A stretch of DNA of 64,000 nucleotides from Verrucomicrobiales bacterium (GCA_002698785.1 PAAG01000019.1:310001-374000), one strand, 5' to 3'; shown: positions 8,257 through 16,631, counted from the first letter of the stretch. Notes: a model not told the origin generated them from the letters alone. Translations and numbers: made by a program.

Positions 8257-8823
8257 ATGGCAGAAACCCTCGAACAGCCCGAAATCGACGGAAGTATCAC
8301 AATGGGTGAAGTATTGTCACGCTTTCCCGGCGCGAAGCGTGCCCTCTTTGCTGAGTATCACATCGGCGGATGCCAGAGCTGTGCCTACGATGATGACGAA
8401 ACGCTCGCCGAAGTCTGTGAGCGGAATGAAGACCTCCCCGTCGGCGAGGTAATCAATCACATCCTCACCGCACATGAGAACGACAGTAAGATTCTCATCG
8501 AACCTGCCGACCTGGCCGAAGCTCTCCAACAGGATCCCGCACCCCGGATGATCGACCTGCGCACCAGCGAAGAGCATGAGGCGGTCGCACTCCCCAATTC
8601 GGAGATGTACAGCAGCGAGCTGCTCCAGAATATTTTTGGTAATGAGAAAAAAGATCGAGTGATTGTGGTGTACGATCACACCGGTGATCGCTGCCTCGAT
8701 GCAGCCGCCTATCTCATCGGTCACGGATTCAAGAATACCCGAGCACTGAGGGGCGGAATCGATGCCTATGCTCAGGAGGCAGATCAATCCATTCCTCGAT
8801 ATCAGCTGGAATTTGAAGACTGA
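8257..8823 (+). CDS. DUF1858 - rhodanese-like fusion protein lacking the catalytic cysteine
   Basis: A 188-residue protein. Residues 10-65 resemble DUF1858 (MGEVLSRFPGAKRALFAEY, then the cysteine pair in GCQSC). Residues 90-180 are a rhodanese fold (PRMIDLRTSEEHEAVALPNS, ALRGGIDAY). Where active rhodaneses have Cys at the start of the loop before Gly-x-Arg, this protein has Asp in YDHTGDRC. Sulfurtransfer by the normal Cys is therefore not expected, although the nearby Cys after Arg could be redox active. It is the first gene of an operon with an IscU-like scaffold and SufT, so a role in iron-sulfur assembly or redox sensing is likely. Confidence 0.75.
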   Translation: MAETLEQPEIDGSITMGEVLSRFPGAKRALFAEYHIGGCQSCAYDDDETLAEVCERNEDLPVGEVINHILTAHENDSKILIEPADLAEALQQDPAPRMIDLRTSEEHEAVALPNSEMYSSELLQNIFGNEKKDRVIVVYDHTGDRCLDAAAYLIGHGFKNTRALRGGIDAYAQEADQSIPRYQLEFED

Positions 8824-8844
8824 TTTTACCCGGATTGCAATACT

Positions 8845-9333
8845 ATGAGTGACGACGTCGAAGAAAAAATCTCCCAGGCGATCGCCAATCCCCAGAACAT
8901 GGGGGAAATGAGCGACGCAGATTCCGTAGGTACGGTTGGAAATCCCGAATGCGGCGACATGGTCCGCATGTGGCTCAAGTTTTCCGAAAAAGATGGCAAG
9001 AAAGTCATCGATAGAGCTTCCTTCCAAAGTTTCGGCTGCCAGACCGCCATCGCCGTAGCCAGCATGGCAACTGAAATGCTCAAAGGCAAAACCGTAGAGG
9101 AAGCTGGAGCGATGGATTCTTCCGAGCTTTCCAAGCCCCTCGGTCCCCTCCCCCCAATGAAGATCCATTGCGGAGAAATGGTAGAGGGCGCCCTTCGCGA
9201 AGCACTCAAAGAAGAACGTGGCTGCGAAGAGCCAACCTTACCCGCAACGCCGAATGCGAACACATTGCTCGGCGACATGCATCAGCCGAAGCAGAAATCC
9301 GGTAAGCTGAAAGTCGTAAAACTCGACGAATAG
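8845..9333 (+). CDS. NifU/IscU-like iron-sulfur cluster scaffold protein
   Basis: A 162-residue NifU N-terminal-domain protein. The three cluster-ligand cysteines sit in GNPECGDMVRMWLKF, FQSFGCQTAIAVASM and KIHCGEMVEGALREAL, in the same order and context as IscU. The tail adds about 30 residues, including a further Cys and a lysine-rich end. It would assemble [2Fe-2S] clusters in the cytoplasm for transfer to apoproteins. It lies 21 nt after the rhodanese-like gene and 29 nt before sufT, consistent with one operon. A cysteine desulfurase is not present beside it; DndA in the island at 37.7 kb has its own context. Confidence 0.88.
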   Translation: MSDDVEEKISQAIANPQNMGEMSDADSVGTVGNPECGDMVRMWLKFSEKDGKKVIDRASFQSFGCQTAIAVASMATEMLKGKTVEEAGAMDSSELSKPLGPLPPMKIHCGEMVEGALREALKEERGCEEPTLPATPNANTLLGDMHQPKQKSGKLKVVKLDE

Positions 9334-9362
9334 AAAAAGAGAAACCCAACGAAAAATTTCCC

Positions 9363-9911
9363 ATGAACGAAGACATCGAATTGACCCGTGAAGTCGAAGC
9401 TATCCAGATCCCCAGCGGAGACCTGATCCGAATTCCCCCAGGCACCATGGTGCGTATCACCCAGGCGCTCGGAGGCACCTACACGATCGCCACGCCTTCA
9501 GGACTTGCCCGGGTGAAGGAAGAAAACGCCGATGCTCTCGGAATCGATCTCGAAGCGGAAAAAGCGAAAATGTCGGCAGCAGCCGAAGCTATCCAGAATG
9601 GCGATGTCGAAACTGCCGTCTGGGAACAGCTGAAGCTCGTTTTTGACCCTGAGATTCCCGTGAACATTGTCGATCTGGGCCTCGTTTACGATTGCCAGAT
9701 CAAGGAAGAGGAAGGCGAAAAGAACGTCGAAGTGAAAATGACACTCACCGCCCCCGGATGCGGAATGGGGCCAACCATCGCCGCAGATGCTCAGTCAAAA
9801 ATCCTCATGCTTGATGGGATCGCGAATGCGCAAGTCGACCTCGTATGGGATCCCGTCTGGAATCAGGACATGATTTCAGAGGAAGGAAAAATGAAGCTCG
9901 GGATGATCTGA
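9363..9911 (+). CDS. sufT: iron-sulfur assembly protein SufT (DUF59/MIP18)
   Basis: A 182-residue protein. The N-terminal half is the SufT-specific region (IPSGDLIRIPPGTMVRITQA, GGTYTIATPSGLARV). The C-terminal half is the DUF59 domain (VWEQLKLVFDPEIPVNIVDL, MTLTAPGCGMGPTIAADA) with the conserved Cys in APGCGMG. Length and layout match the SufT family, which helps mature Fe-S proteins. It is the last gene of the 8257-9911 operon. The gene ends 26 nt before the convergent antiporter gene. Confidence 0.9.
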   Translation: MNEDIELTREVEAIQIPSGDLIRIPPGTMVRITQALGGTYTIATPSGLARVKEENADALGIDLEAEKAKMSAAAEAIQNGDVETAVWEQLKLVFDPEIPVNIVDLGLVYDCQIKEEEGEKNVEVKMTLTAPGCGMGPTIAADAQSKILMLDGIANAQVDLVWDPVWNQDMISEEGKMKLGMI

Positions 9912-9936
9912 GCTTCGTTTTCTTCCGATCCATCAA

Positions 9937-10914
9937 TCAGGCAACCGAGATGCGGGTGATCCAGAGGAAGACGCAGTAACCGGCGTAGCAGGCTAAAAGG
10001 ATTCCCCCTTCAACCCTGCTGATCCGCTTTTTCGTCATCATCATCGGTAGAAGCAGGACCGTAAGGCCGATCATCACCCATAGGTCTGACATTTCAATCT
10101 GACTCGTCTGAATAGGCTTGATTACAGAAGTCAGTCCCATCACACACAACAGATTAAAGATACAGGAACCAATCACGTTCCCTGTGATGATGTCGCCCTC
10201 CTTCTTCAGTGAAGCGACAACAGACGTCGCCAACTCCGGAACCGACGTGCTGAAGGCAATCAACGTAAGGGAAATCACCGCATCTGGCACTTTGAAGAAT
10301 TTCGCGATTCCCACCCCGCCATCTTCCAGCCATCCGGCTCCGAAATAGAGCGCAACCAGACCGGCAAAGATCAGAACGACAAGCTTCCAAACGGGAGTAT
10401 GCAAGGCCTCTGCAGGGCTGTACTCCTCGGCAAACTCCGTCAGGACCTCTGGATTCTTCACCTTTCTGGCGAGGTAGAGCTGGAAAATCGTGTATCCGAT
10501 CACAGAACTGAATAGGAGGGCCCCTTCCAGATGGCTGATGACCCCATTCATCTGCATCCAGGAAAATACCAGAGTGGCTACGATGAGAACGGGAAGATCC
10601 CGAAAAAGAAGCTGCGCCTTGATATTCAGAATGCAGATAAACGCACTAATACCGAGAACGAGGGCAATATTACAGATGTTGGACCCGATCACATTTCCCA
10701 GCGCCATATCCGGGAGGCCGCTGTTGTTGAACTTGATGCTGACGAACAGCTCCGGCGCACTCGTGCCGAACGCAACTACCGTAAGTCCAACAACCAATGG
10801 AGAAATCCCGAAGCGCATAGCCAGCTTGGCCGCGCCGTTCACCAGCCACTCTGCACCGAAATAGAGCGCAGTGAGACCTGCGAGGAGCCAAAGAAAATCA
10901 ATGAGGAGAGCCAT
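9937..10914 (-). CDS. calcium/sodium antiporter (CaCA family, YrbG-like)
   Basis: A 325-residue inner-membrane exchanger with about ten hydrophobic helices in two inverted halves. Both alpha repeats are visible: GTSAPELFVSI in the first half (near residue 50) and STSVPELATSVVASL in the second (near residue 210). These Glu-containing motifs bind the cations. Each repeat also has a partner motif, GNVIGSNICNIALVLG and GNVIGSCIFNLLCVMG. It would exchange cytoplasmic Ca2+ for Na+ or H+. It is a single-gene unit, convergent with sufT. Confidence 0.92.
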   Translation of the reverse strand: MALLIDFLWLLAGLTALYFGAEWLVNGAAKLAMRFGISPLVVGLTVVAFGTSAPELFVSIKFNNSGLPDMALGNVIGSNICNIALVLGISAFICILNIKAQLLFRDLPVLIVATLVFSWMQMNGVISHLEGALLFSSVIGYTIFQLYLARKVKNPEVLTEFAEEYSPAEALHTPVWKLVVLIFAGLVALYFGAGWLEDGGVGIAKFFKVPDAVISLTLIAFSTSVPELATSVVASLKKEGDIITGNVIGSCIFNLLCVMGLTSVIKPIQTSQIEMSDLWVMIGLTVLLLPMMMTKKRISRVEGGILLACYAGYCVFLWITRISVA

Positions 10915-11042
10915 TCCGCACCTTGCACGATGTCCAGCGTGGAGCCACTGAAAAATCTTTCACATTTTCCTCTTGCGAAAACGGGTTTCATCCGCATATT
11001 CCCACCCCGCGTAACAGACGTTATCTAGCTTGCGTATCAAGT

Positions 11043-11117
11043 GACCCGTTCGTCTAGCGGTTAGGACTCCGCCCTTTCACGGCGGCAACACGGGTTCGAG
11101 TCCCGTACGGGTCGCCA
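11043..11117 (+). tRNA. tRNA-Glu (UUC)
   Basis: A 75-nt cloverleaf with acceptor stem GACCCGT / ACGGGTC, anticodon stem CCGCC / GGCGG, anticodon loop CTTTCAC (TTC) and T-arm CGGGTTCGAGTCCCG. The CCA end is encoded, unlike the initiator tRNA at 866. It is followed at once by a terminator and then by mobile-element-like genes, so its 3' end is the likely insertion point of the accessory region. Confidence 0.95.
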
Positions 11118-11125
11118 TTTTCATA

Positions 11126-11158
11126 AACGCCTAACTCCTAGTAAGTTAGGCGTTTTTT
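11126..11158 (+). terminator. intrinsic terminator after tRNA-Glu
   Basis: ACGCCTAACT / AGTTAGGCGT stem with a 7-nt loop and a following T6 run. It lies 8 nt after the tRNA. Confidence 0.88.
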
Positions 11159-11276
11159 GTTATCTAGATTTTGGCTCAGGTGACAACCAAAGTGACAACA
11201 TCCGAGCACGGCCAAGGGTGTCCGAGATTGTAAAACCGCTTGATTTGCGGCCCAAAATTTCGGAGAGTTTTCATCG

Positions 11277-11546
11277 ATGAGCCGTTCAAGTGTGAACGGG
11301 ACATCTGGATTCTTGGATGAATCCAATGCATTGATGCAGCCCGTATTTATACGGCTGCCGAAACCTGGGACAAAATGCCCCCACACGGGGCTTTCGAGAA
11401 GCGAACTGAATGAGCTGATTCTTGGAGACAATCCAAAAGTCCGCTCGATCGATTTCCGGAAACCTGGAAATTCGAGGGGAATTCGATTGATCGTTTTCCG
11501 ATCTTTGGTCGAGTTCCTTTTCAGCTTCGAGAAAATGTCGTCCTGA
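11277..11546 (+). CDS. AlpA/excisionase-like helix-turn-helix protein
   Basis: An 89-residue protein. The core FIRLPKPGTKCPHTGLSRSE resembles small DNA-binding proteins found beside integrated elements in Verrucomicrobiota, followed by SIDFRKPGNSRGIRLIVFRS. The pattern 'cysteine-proline, Thr-Gly-Leu-Ser-Arg' followed by a Gly-x-Arg wing fits a winged HTH of the excisionase/AlpA kind. The start at 11277 is chosen as the first ATG; an internal ATG at 11334 is equally possible. It lies directly after tRNA-Glu and ends before a terminator. No integrase is adjacent, so it may be what remains of an integration module. Confidence 0.55.
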   Translation: MSRSSVNGTSGFLDESNALMQPVFIRLPKPGTKCPHTGLSRSELNELILGDNPKVRSIDFRKPGNSRGIRLIVFRSLVEFLFSFEKMSS

Positions 11547-11565
11547 GTTAGGGCCTTTTGGCCTG

Positions 11566-11600
11566 CTGCCGGAAGGGAAACCTTCCGGCAGTTTTCGTTT
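11566..11600 (+). terminator. intrinsic terminator
   Basis: Perfect 11-bp stem CTGCCGGAAGG / CCTTCCGGCAG with a GAAA loop, then TTTTCGTTT. It ends the AlpA-like gene. Confidence 0.88.
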
Positions 11601-11742
11601 CAGGATTTAAATCGTGATTGAATGGGGGTATTTGTCGAGATCGACAAAAATCTATCAAGCCCTGCGAATCGATTGCTCAGTACCTTAGCCCTTAATACTG
11701 CATAACGCTGGAAGCGGACGAGATCCGTAGGAACATCACCGG

Positions 11743-12330
11743 ATGAGTGAGCAAACACAACACATGGTCGCTGTGCATGAAGCCGGTCATGTGGTCGCAC
11801 GTTTCGCCTTTCGCGAATGGGCTCCACCGGAGTTCAGCTACGTCACCAACGTACCGGATTCCGAGTCAGGATCAGCAGGTCATGTGAGCCTTTTCCCGCC
11901 TAGGAGCAGGCTCGATCCCTCAGTATTTGACTTCCTCAACGATGATGAGCTGAACATGGAGCTTTCCGGATTCTCACAGCGAGAGCTCGAAGCCAAACTT
12001 TCCATTCTCCTTGCGGGAGAAGCGGCCACCTTTATCGAGTCCGGAGACCGCGACGATGTGGGAACAGGCCGTGAGAATTGGTCCGGCGACTTCGAGAGCG
12101 CCATGGACTATCTGGAGAGGATCTTCTCTGTCAGCGACGACGTTGAATCCCCCGGAAACCAAGCGGCCTACCACTACCTCGAATCTTTGTTTTGGCGGAC
12201 CGTCCTCCTCTTGAGACAACCGATGTGGTGGGAGAAAGTGAGTGCCGTCGCAAACTCACTCAGCGAGAAGCGCACTCTCTCGTTTGAAGAGTGTCACGGG
12301 ATCTGTCTCGACGACCTTTTAGAACGTTGA
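11743..12330 (+). CDS. stand-alone M41 (FtsH)-like zinc metallopeptidase domain
   Basis: A 195-residue protein. The zinc-binding HEAGH motif is at residues 13-17 (VAVHEAGHVVARFAF). The third-ligand region SGDFESAMDYLERI, near residue 120, matches the Asp-containing helix of FtsH proteases. LAGEAATFIESGDRDDVGTG corresponds to the FtsH 'LGGRAAE...' segment. There is no AAA+ module and no membrane helix, so it would need a partner ATPase or act on unfolded substrates. Similar stand-alone proteins are seen in mobile elements. The upstream region 11601-11742 contains no gene. Confidence 0.65.
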   Translation: MSEQTQHMVAVHEAGHVVARFAFREWAPPEFSYVTNVPDSESGSAGHVSLFPPRSRLDPSVFDFLNDDELNMELSGFSQRELEAKLSILLAGEAATFIESGDRDDVGTGRENWSGDFESAMDYLERIFSVSDDVESPGNQAAYHYLESLFWRTVLLLRQPMWWEKVSAVANSLSEKRTLSFEECHGICLDDLLER

Positions 12331-13074
12331 ACATCGTAACAAGAGTAATCGTTCTCGCTCGACTTCGATGTCGTCTTTTTGGGTATTTGCCACGATCAAA
12401 GGCGAGTCCTACTCAACTACACGCATCACGCATTTACGTGCCCGCACAATTTTCGGCATCGTCGGATATTTACAGACAGTCTCTGAGCAGTCCTCAGCCA
12501 GTGGGTTCTCAAACGAGCCTTGAACTCTTCTCCAACTTCGGCGTCAATACTCTTGATGCTGATCGATTGACGGTCGGCAAAGCCCGGATGAGAGACCATC
12601 TGACAGACACGGACCGATCGATGCCGATGCGGTCGTGGAAAATCGCCCCCCGGGGCGTAGGAGCGCTTCGTGCGCTCGCAGCTGACGGAGCCGCTTCCAA
12701 GGATGCGGCTGTAATGTCAAACCACGATCGCCGCCATGTCTGTTTATTTCCATTCGCTCTCGCTGGCTAGAGGTCAGCTTACCGATCTTCGTCTCTTTGC
12801 GGACCAGCCGCGCTTGCCACACTTGTTCGGAGCGATAGCGCCCGCGTTGGCTCTACTCGTTGTCACCCTTCAATCAGCGGCCTCACTCGCAGGCGGTTGG
12901 AGTTCCTCTATAACATGCGAACGAAGAGCGAATTTTTCGACTCCGTCCCATGGCAGACCAACTCCGCAAATAAGTCAGGAGGTCGACCTATTTCAGAATG
13001 TCGGGCGAAGAAACTTCCCCCTCTTTCAAGGCTGCAGCAGTCGGCTGCGGCACTCAGCAACCAAGTCCTACCAC
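12331..13074. other. non-coding stretch before Rep-like gene
   Basis: No convincing gene. Small hairpins are visible at 12661-12677 (GAGCGC / GCGCTC) and 12689-12710 (AGCCGC / GCGGCT). Position just upstream of a Rep-like gene makes this a candidate replication-origin region, but no iterons were recognised by eye. Confidence 0.3.
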
Positions 13075-14154
13075 ATGATCGATACCATCGGTCTGAGGCC
13101 TTCCATTCTCCCTGCGGAGCCGGTGGAAGATTTATTGCGGAATCGGCACCCAGATTGGTCATTCTGGGCCGACCGCATCGCACACTCCCACCTTGATGAC
13201 ATTCGCATCAAGGCGAGAGGCAAACACAGACAGAACGAAGTATTCGTCGCCTTCGATGAGCACGGCAAGCTGGTCTACGTCCAAGCCAACCTGCCACGTC
13301 TACTGCATCTCTCCAGAGGGAAAGATCTCGGAAACGGAATCCAGATCAAGACTCCGGAAGAGTTGGTAGTCGCGAAGGCATCGCTCCTGCAGACCGTCCG
13401 TTGGTTTCGGCACGATCTCCTCGAGAAAGACTTGCCGCTTGGGAGACTGGATCTGGCTGCAACCCTGGCCCAGAACCCGAGAGTTATCCTGCCTGTCCAC
13501 CGCCACGCTCGACATCCACGGATCAGAAGGGAGACCCAGTCCTATTACAATCTCCCCCCCGAGGAGAAAGAAAAGCATAAGGTCGCCCCCCATGTGATGT
13601 CGGAACTGAACACCGTCCGATTCCATGGTACCTACACGACAATCAGTATCTACGACAAGGTCCGTGAGGCCCTTAGGAAGATACGGAAGCCCTGGCCGAA
13701 AGAGATCGACTGCGTTCGCGTGGAAATTCAACTCCACCGTTTGAAGAAGATCGCTGAGGCGTTCGGGATGAAGCACAGGAAGTTTCTGACATTGGAGGAT
13801 CTTGACTTCGAGCTCTGCTATCGAGGGTTTCGTTCTCTCCTCTGTCAGTTTCAAGAGACGGCGACGCTGTCTGACTTCGACCATAAGATAGAGAGCTACA
13901 TCGCAATTCTGGAGAACCACCCTGAAACCTGGTATCACTTCGGCAACCTCAGTCCGCTAGACCACTACAGGATCACCAAGAATCCGGCGGAGAGCTACTT
14001 CAAAGGCTTCCGCCGCCGCGTCGGCGGACTGCAGATGCAGTTCTTGCCGTTCCAATGGAGCGAAATCCTCCCTGAGGACCGTCTCCCTGAGCTCGTCGAT
14101 GTCACTTTGGACGGACGAGAAATCCACATCCCCTCTCCTTGGAGTTTCGCATGA
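13075..14154 (+). CDS. phage/plasmid replication initiation-like protein (gene II/X type)
   Basis: A 359-residue protein using the ATG at 13075; the frame is open further upstream but that part does not look coding. Features expected of filamentous-phage/plasmid Rep (CRI/gpII) proteins are present in order: LGRLDLAATLAQNPRVILPV near residue 130, TYTTISIYDKVREALRKI near residue 190, and a VRVEIQLHRLKKIAEAFG block. The C-terminal third is basic with many aromatic residues. Such proteins nick or bind the element's origin. The match is by motif only and no HUH pair was identified with certainty. It is followed by a perfect 10-bp hairpin. Confidence 0.55.
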   Translation: MIDTIGLRPSILPAEPVEDLLRNRHPDWSFWADRIAHSHLDDIRIKARGKHRQNEVFVAFDEHGKLVYVQANLPRLLHLSRGKDLGNGIQIKTPEELVVAKASLLQTVRWFRHDLLEKDLPLGRLDLAATLAQNPRVILPVHRHARHPRIRRETQSYYNLPPEEKEKHKVAPHVMSELNTVRFHGTYTTISIYDKVREALRKIRKPWPKEIDCVRVEIQLHRLKKIAEAFGMKHRKFLTLEDLDFELCYRGFRSLLCQFQETATLSDFDHKIESYIAILENHPETWYHFGNLSPLDHYRITKNPAESYFKGFRRRVGGLQMQFLPFQWSEILPEDRLPELVDVTLDGREIHIPSPWSFA

Positions 14155-14179
14155 AGACCATGTCTCACCGGAACAACGG

Positions 14180-14202
14180 AGCGGCCGCCCTTGGCGGCCG
14201 CT
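14180..14202. repeat. perfect GC-rich hairpin
   Basis: AGCGGCCGCC / GGCGGCCGCT, 10-bp stem with a 3-nt loop, 25 bp after the Rep-like stop codon. No T-run, so it is not a classical terminator. The remainder of 14203-14449 contains several overlapping short frames but none I can support as a gene. Confidence 0.7.
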
Positions 14203-14449
14203 CGGAGAGGACAAAGGCTTCATCCCAATTGTCCGGGGGGCGTCAGCGGTGCGAAGCGCCGCAGCCATCCCGAGAGAATTGTGGAGAAGCCCCAGGCCGA
14301 GCCTTCGGACTTGGCAGCATGCAACGAGCATGGCTCGAAGCATGTCATCTACCGAATTCCCTTCGGTCGCCTATCAGACAGGATTGAGGTCCAACGGTGC
14401 CTCGCTTCGCATTCAAGTCCGAAGCAAAAACCGACCTGATGGAATCGTC

Positions 14450-14767
14450 ATGAAAGACATCAAACAACAGGCGCGCAACTTCTTCACGGATGAAGAGTAT
14501 GCGCTATTCATTGAGGAGACGAAAACTCTCCTCGCGCAAGGACAGGAACCGCAACCGGACACAGCTCCCCTCAGCTTCATGCTCTTCCTTCACGATGTAT
14601 ATGGCGTGCAACGGAACGAAGTGGGAATTGTCGATGGCGACGTCCGCCTAACTGTAAGAGCGAGCAAGCGGATTGCGCAGAAGCGTCTCCGTGATTCTGA
14701 CGTCGAGCCCGATCTACAGGATCGGATCATGGAAATCATTCGCGTCCTCGGAAGCCATGAAAAGTGA
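14450..14767 (+). CDS. hypothetical protein (105 aa) coupled to radical SAM gene
   Basis: The ATG at 14450 is preferred because upstream codons in the same frame read through non-coding hairpins. The protein is acidic and helical (ARNFFTDEEYALFIEETKTL, RASKRIAQKRLRDSDVEPDL). It has no cysteine cluster, signal peptide or membrane segment. Its last 11 bases overlap the start of the radical SAM gene, implying translational coupling. No family recognised. Confidence 0.6.
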   Translation: MKDIKQQARNFFTDEEYALFIEETKTLLAQGQEPQPDTAPLSFMLFLHDVYGVQRNEVGIVDGDVRLTVRASKRIAQKRLRDSDVEPDLQDRIMEIIRVLGSHEK

Positions 14768-15830
14768 TCTGGTCATTCCCACGAAGGAACCGATTGGCCG
14801 CTGGAAGAATCCTGCGGTCATCGCACGGACCCACTTCAAGAACAAGTCACTCAGCTGCTGGTCATTCAATCCAGTGATTGGGTGCTCTCATGGCTGCGAA
14901 TTCTGCTACGTGCCGAGCGTCTCGACCAACAAGCTGAAGCCGCAACTTGCCAGTCACGGTGTCAGCAACCCGGACGCCGAGTGGGGCCGCTATGCCCTGC
15001 TCCGTCAATGGGATGAGCCGAAGTTCTTGAGGTCTCTGGAGAATGCCGAACGAACCCCGGGCGAGGAATTAAACCCTGACGGAAATCGTGCCGTGTTGTT
15101 CTCCAGCACGACCGATCCTTACCAGGTGTTCCCCCACCCCGATCCGTCGATTAAAAAGGAGCTCATGAAGGAATCAGCAGCTATAGTTCGGCGAGCTCTC
15201 GAGCTCATCCTTGAGCGTTCGACGCTCAATGTGAGAATCCTGACCCGCAGTCCGCTTGCCAAGCGTGACTTCGATCTTTACCGCGAATTCGGCGATCGTC
15301 TCCTCTTCGGAATGAGCCTGCCGACGCTCGACAACTGCCTTGCGAAGGTCTACGAGCCCGGCGCGCCCAGTCCATCGCAGCGATTGAAGACCCTGCATGC
15401 GGCGAAGGAAGCAGGTCTCCACCTCTATGTGGCGGTTGCACCCACCTATCCAGAGTGTGAATTCGCCGACTTCAAGAGGACGTTGGCGGCTGTGAAGCCG
15501 CTTGATCCAGTTACGATTTTCCACGAGCCCATCAATATCCGGGCGGAGAACGTGAAACGGATCGAGCGGCACGCTCAAGATCTCGGCGTCAAACTGAAGA
15601 CGGACGTGTTCGCCACTCGGAGCGCGTGGCGCTGGTATGCCAACACCGCCTTCTGGGGGATGGAGGTGGCAGCCTACGAGCATGATCTCGAAGACCGTCT
15701 CCATCTCTGGCCCGATTCCACGCTGGGCTCGAAGGAGGCTTTGCGCGAGGCAAGCGGCGATCCGGAAGGCGAGCTCGCATGGCTGCAGAGTTGGTGGAAC
15801 CGCATCAGCGAATGGCCAGGCAAGAAGTAG
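14757..15830 (+). CDS. SplB-like radical SAM protein
   Basis: A 357-residue protein from the ATG at 14757, which overlaps the preceding gene. The [4Fe-4S]/SAM motif is C43-x3-C47-x2-C50 within GCSHGCEFCYV. It is followed by SSTTDPYQVFPHPDPSIKKE and LNVRILTRSPLAKRDFDLYR, both typical of the SplB / Rv2578c-type radical SAM family. SplB proper repairs spore photoproduct; relatives of this length are widespread and mostly uncharacterised. Its setting in a mobile element next to a Rep-like gene suggests an accessory DNA repair or modification role. The gene ends 8 bp before a 12-bp perfect hairpin. Confidence 0.8.
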   Translation: MKSDLVIPTKEPIGRWKNPAVIARTHFKNKSLSCWSFNPVIGCSHGCEFCYVPSVSTNKLKPQLASHGVSNPDAEWGRYALLRQWDEPKFLRSLENAERTPGEELNPDGNRAVLFSSTTDPYQVFPHPDPSIKKELMKESAAIVRRALELILERSTLNVRILTRSPLAKRDFDLYREFGDRLLFGMSLPTLDNCLAKVYEPGAPSPSQRLKTLHAAKEAGLHLYVAVAPTYPECEFADFKRTLAAVKPLDPVTIFHEPINIRAENVKRIERHAQDLGVKLKTDVFATRSAWRWYANTAFWGMEVAAYEHDLEDRLHLWPDSTLGSKEALREASGDPEGELAWLQSWWNRISEWPGKK

Positions 15831-15838
15831 ATATCATC

Positions 15839-15870
15839 GCCGGGCGCACCCTGTTTCCGGTGCGCCCGGC
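15839..15870 (+). terminator. terminator-like hairpin
   Basis: Perfect 12-bp stem GCCGGGCGCACC / GGTGCGCCCGGC with an 8-nt loop. The following sequence is CTCTGTCC rather than a T-run, so termination would be weak or factor-assisted. Confidence 0.5.
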
Positions 15871-16065
15871 CTCTGTCCGATATCACGTATTCACGGCGAT
15901 CTCGACACCAATGGACATTCCTGGATGAACTCCCTGCCCATCAGCCCCTATCGAACCGAAGAGAAATTGATCAAGGCTACTGCGAAGGTAGATTTGATCG
16001 TGGCAAAAACGGAATCAGGAAGATTCCGCAATCCACACCGCTCGCCCGAAAGGGCGATTCACCCG

Positions 16066-16563
16066 ATGAGTAAACCATCGACAACAAACAAAAACTCCGA
16101 CGGGAAAAACCCGGAGGAGGCAAAAGGTTCGGCGTCCAAGCGTCGCAATCGAAGCACCCGCGAAGGAAAGTCCGTCACCTTGCACGGAATGGCCCTCGTG
16201 GAATTCCAAGTCAGCATCGAGGACTCGACCCAGGATGTCGAGGAATTGCTCACCAACTTCTACGATCTCAAAAAGATCGAAGGTCTGCCCAAACCTTTCG
16301 AGCTGCTCAAAATGCTCGTCGAGGATAAAGTCTTCGAGTACTGCGGAGAGCTACACGAAGAAGTGCCGATGAAGCGGTATGTCGAAGAAGGACTGTTCCT
16401 TTGTTTCGAGACGACGACTGAGAACAAATATGGGCCGTCACCCTACGTCGGACTCAAAGTCACCCCGAAAGGGATTGAGTGGCTGAGAGAATACTATGGA
16501 CCGAAGGCCGAGCGCCACCTCAGTGGAATGGTTCCGACAAAGTTGAAGGGACAGGCCAAGTAG
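16066..16563 (+). CDS. hypothetical protein (165 aa) with winged-helix-like C-terminus
   Basis: The start at 16066 is chosen because the upstream part of the frame reads through the hairpin after the radical SAM gene. The N-terminal 45 residues are basic and low in complexity (Lys, Ser, Asn). The rest is globular: EELLTNFYDLKKIEGLPKPF, then VGLKVTPKGIEWLREYYGPK, the latter resembling the wing and recognition region of a small DNA-binding protein. No family recognised. A wobble-containing hairpin at 16571 probably ends the transcript. Confidence 0.6.
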   Translation: MSKPSTTNKNSDGKNPEEAKGSASKRRNRSTREGKSVTLHGMALVEFQVSIEDSTQDVEELLTNFYDLKKIEGLPKPFELLKMLVEDKVFEYCGELHEEVPMKRYVEEGLFLCFETTTENKYGPSPYVGLKVTPKGIEWLREYYGPKAERHLSGMVPTKLKGQAK

Positions 16564-16570
16564 TTCCAAT

Positions 16571-16602
16571 CCCCGGGGGCGTCTCCAAGGGCGCTCTCGG
16601 GG
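16571..16602 (+). terminator. terminator-like hairpin
   Basis: CCCCGGGGGCG pairs with CGCTCTCGGGG as an 11-bp stem with two G-U wobbles. No T-run. It lies 8 bp after the stop of the 165-aa gene. Confidence 0.45.
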
Positions 16603-16631
16603 ACACTTCTCGCTTCAAATGATTCCCAAAT

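Noticed and set aside
11138..11431. Minus-strand frame downstream of tRNA-Glu as an integrase remnant
   Set aside because: No tyrosine or serine recombinase motif in the translation; it overlaps the terminator and the AlpA-like gene.
12291..12770. Plus-strand frame after the M41-like gene
   Set aside because: Overlaps the peptidase gene end, has no domain and crosses hairpins.
14155..14449. Short overlapping frames after the Rep-like gene
   Set aside because: Three frames of about 80 codons compete. One ends with a somewhat protein-like segment, but none has a clear start signal or recognisable family.
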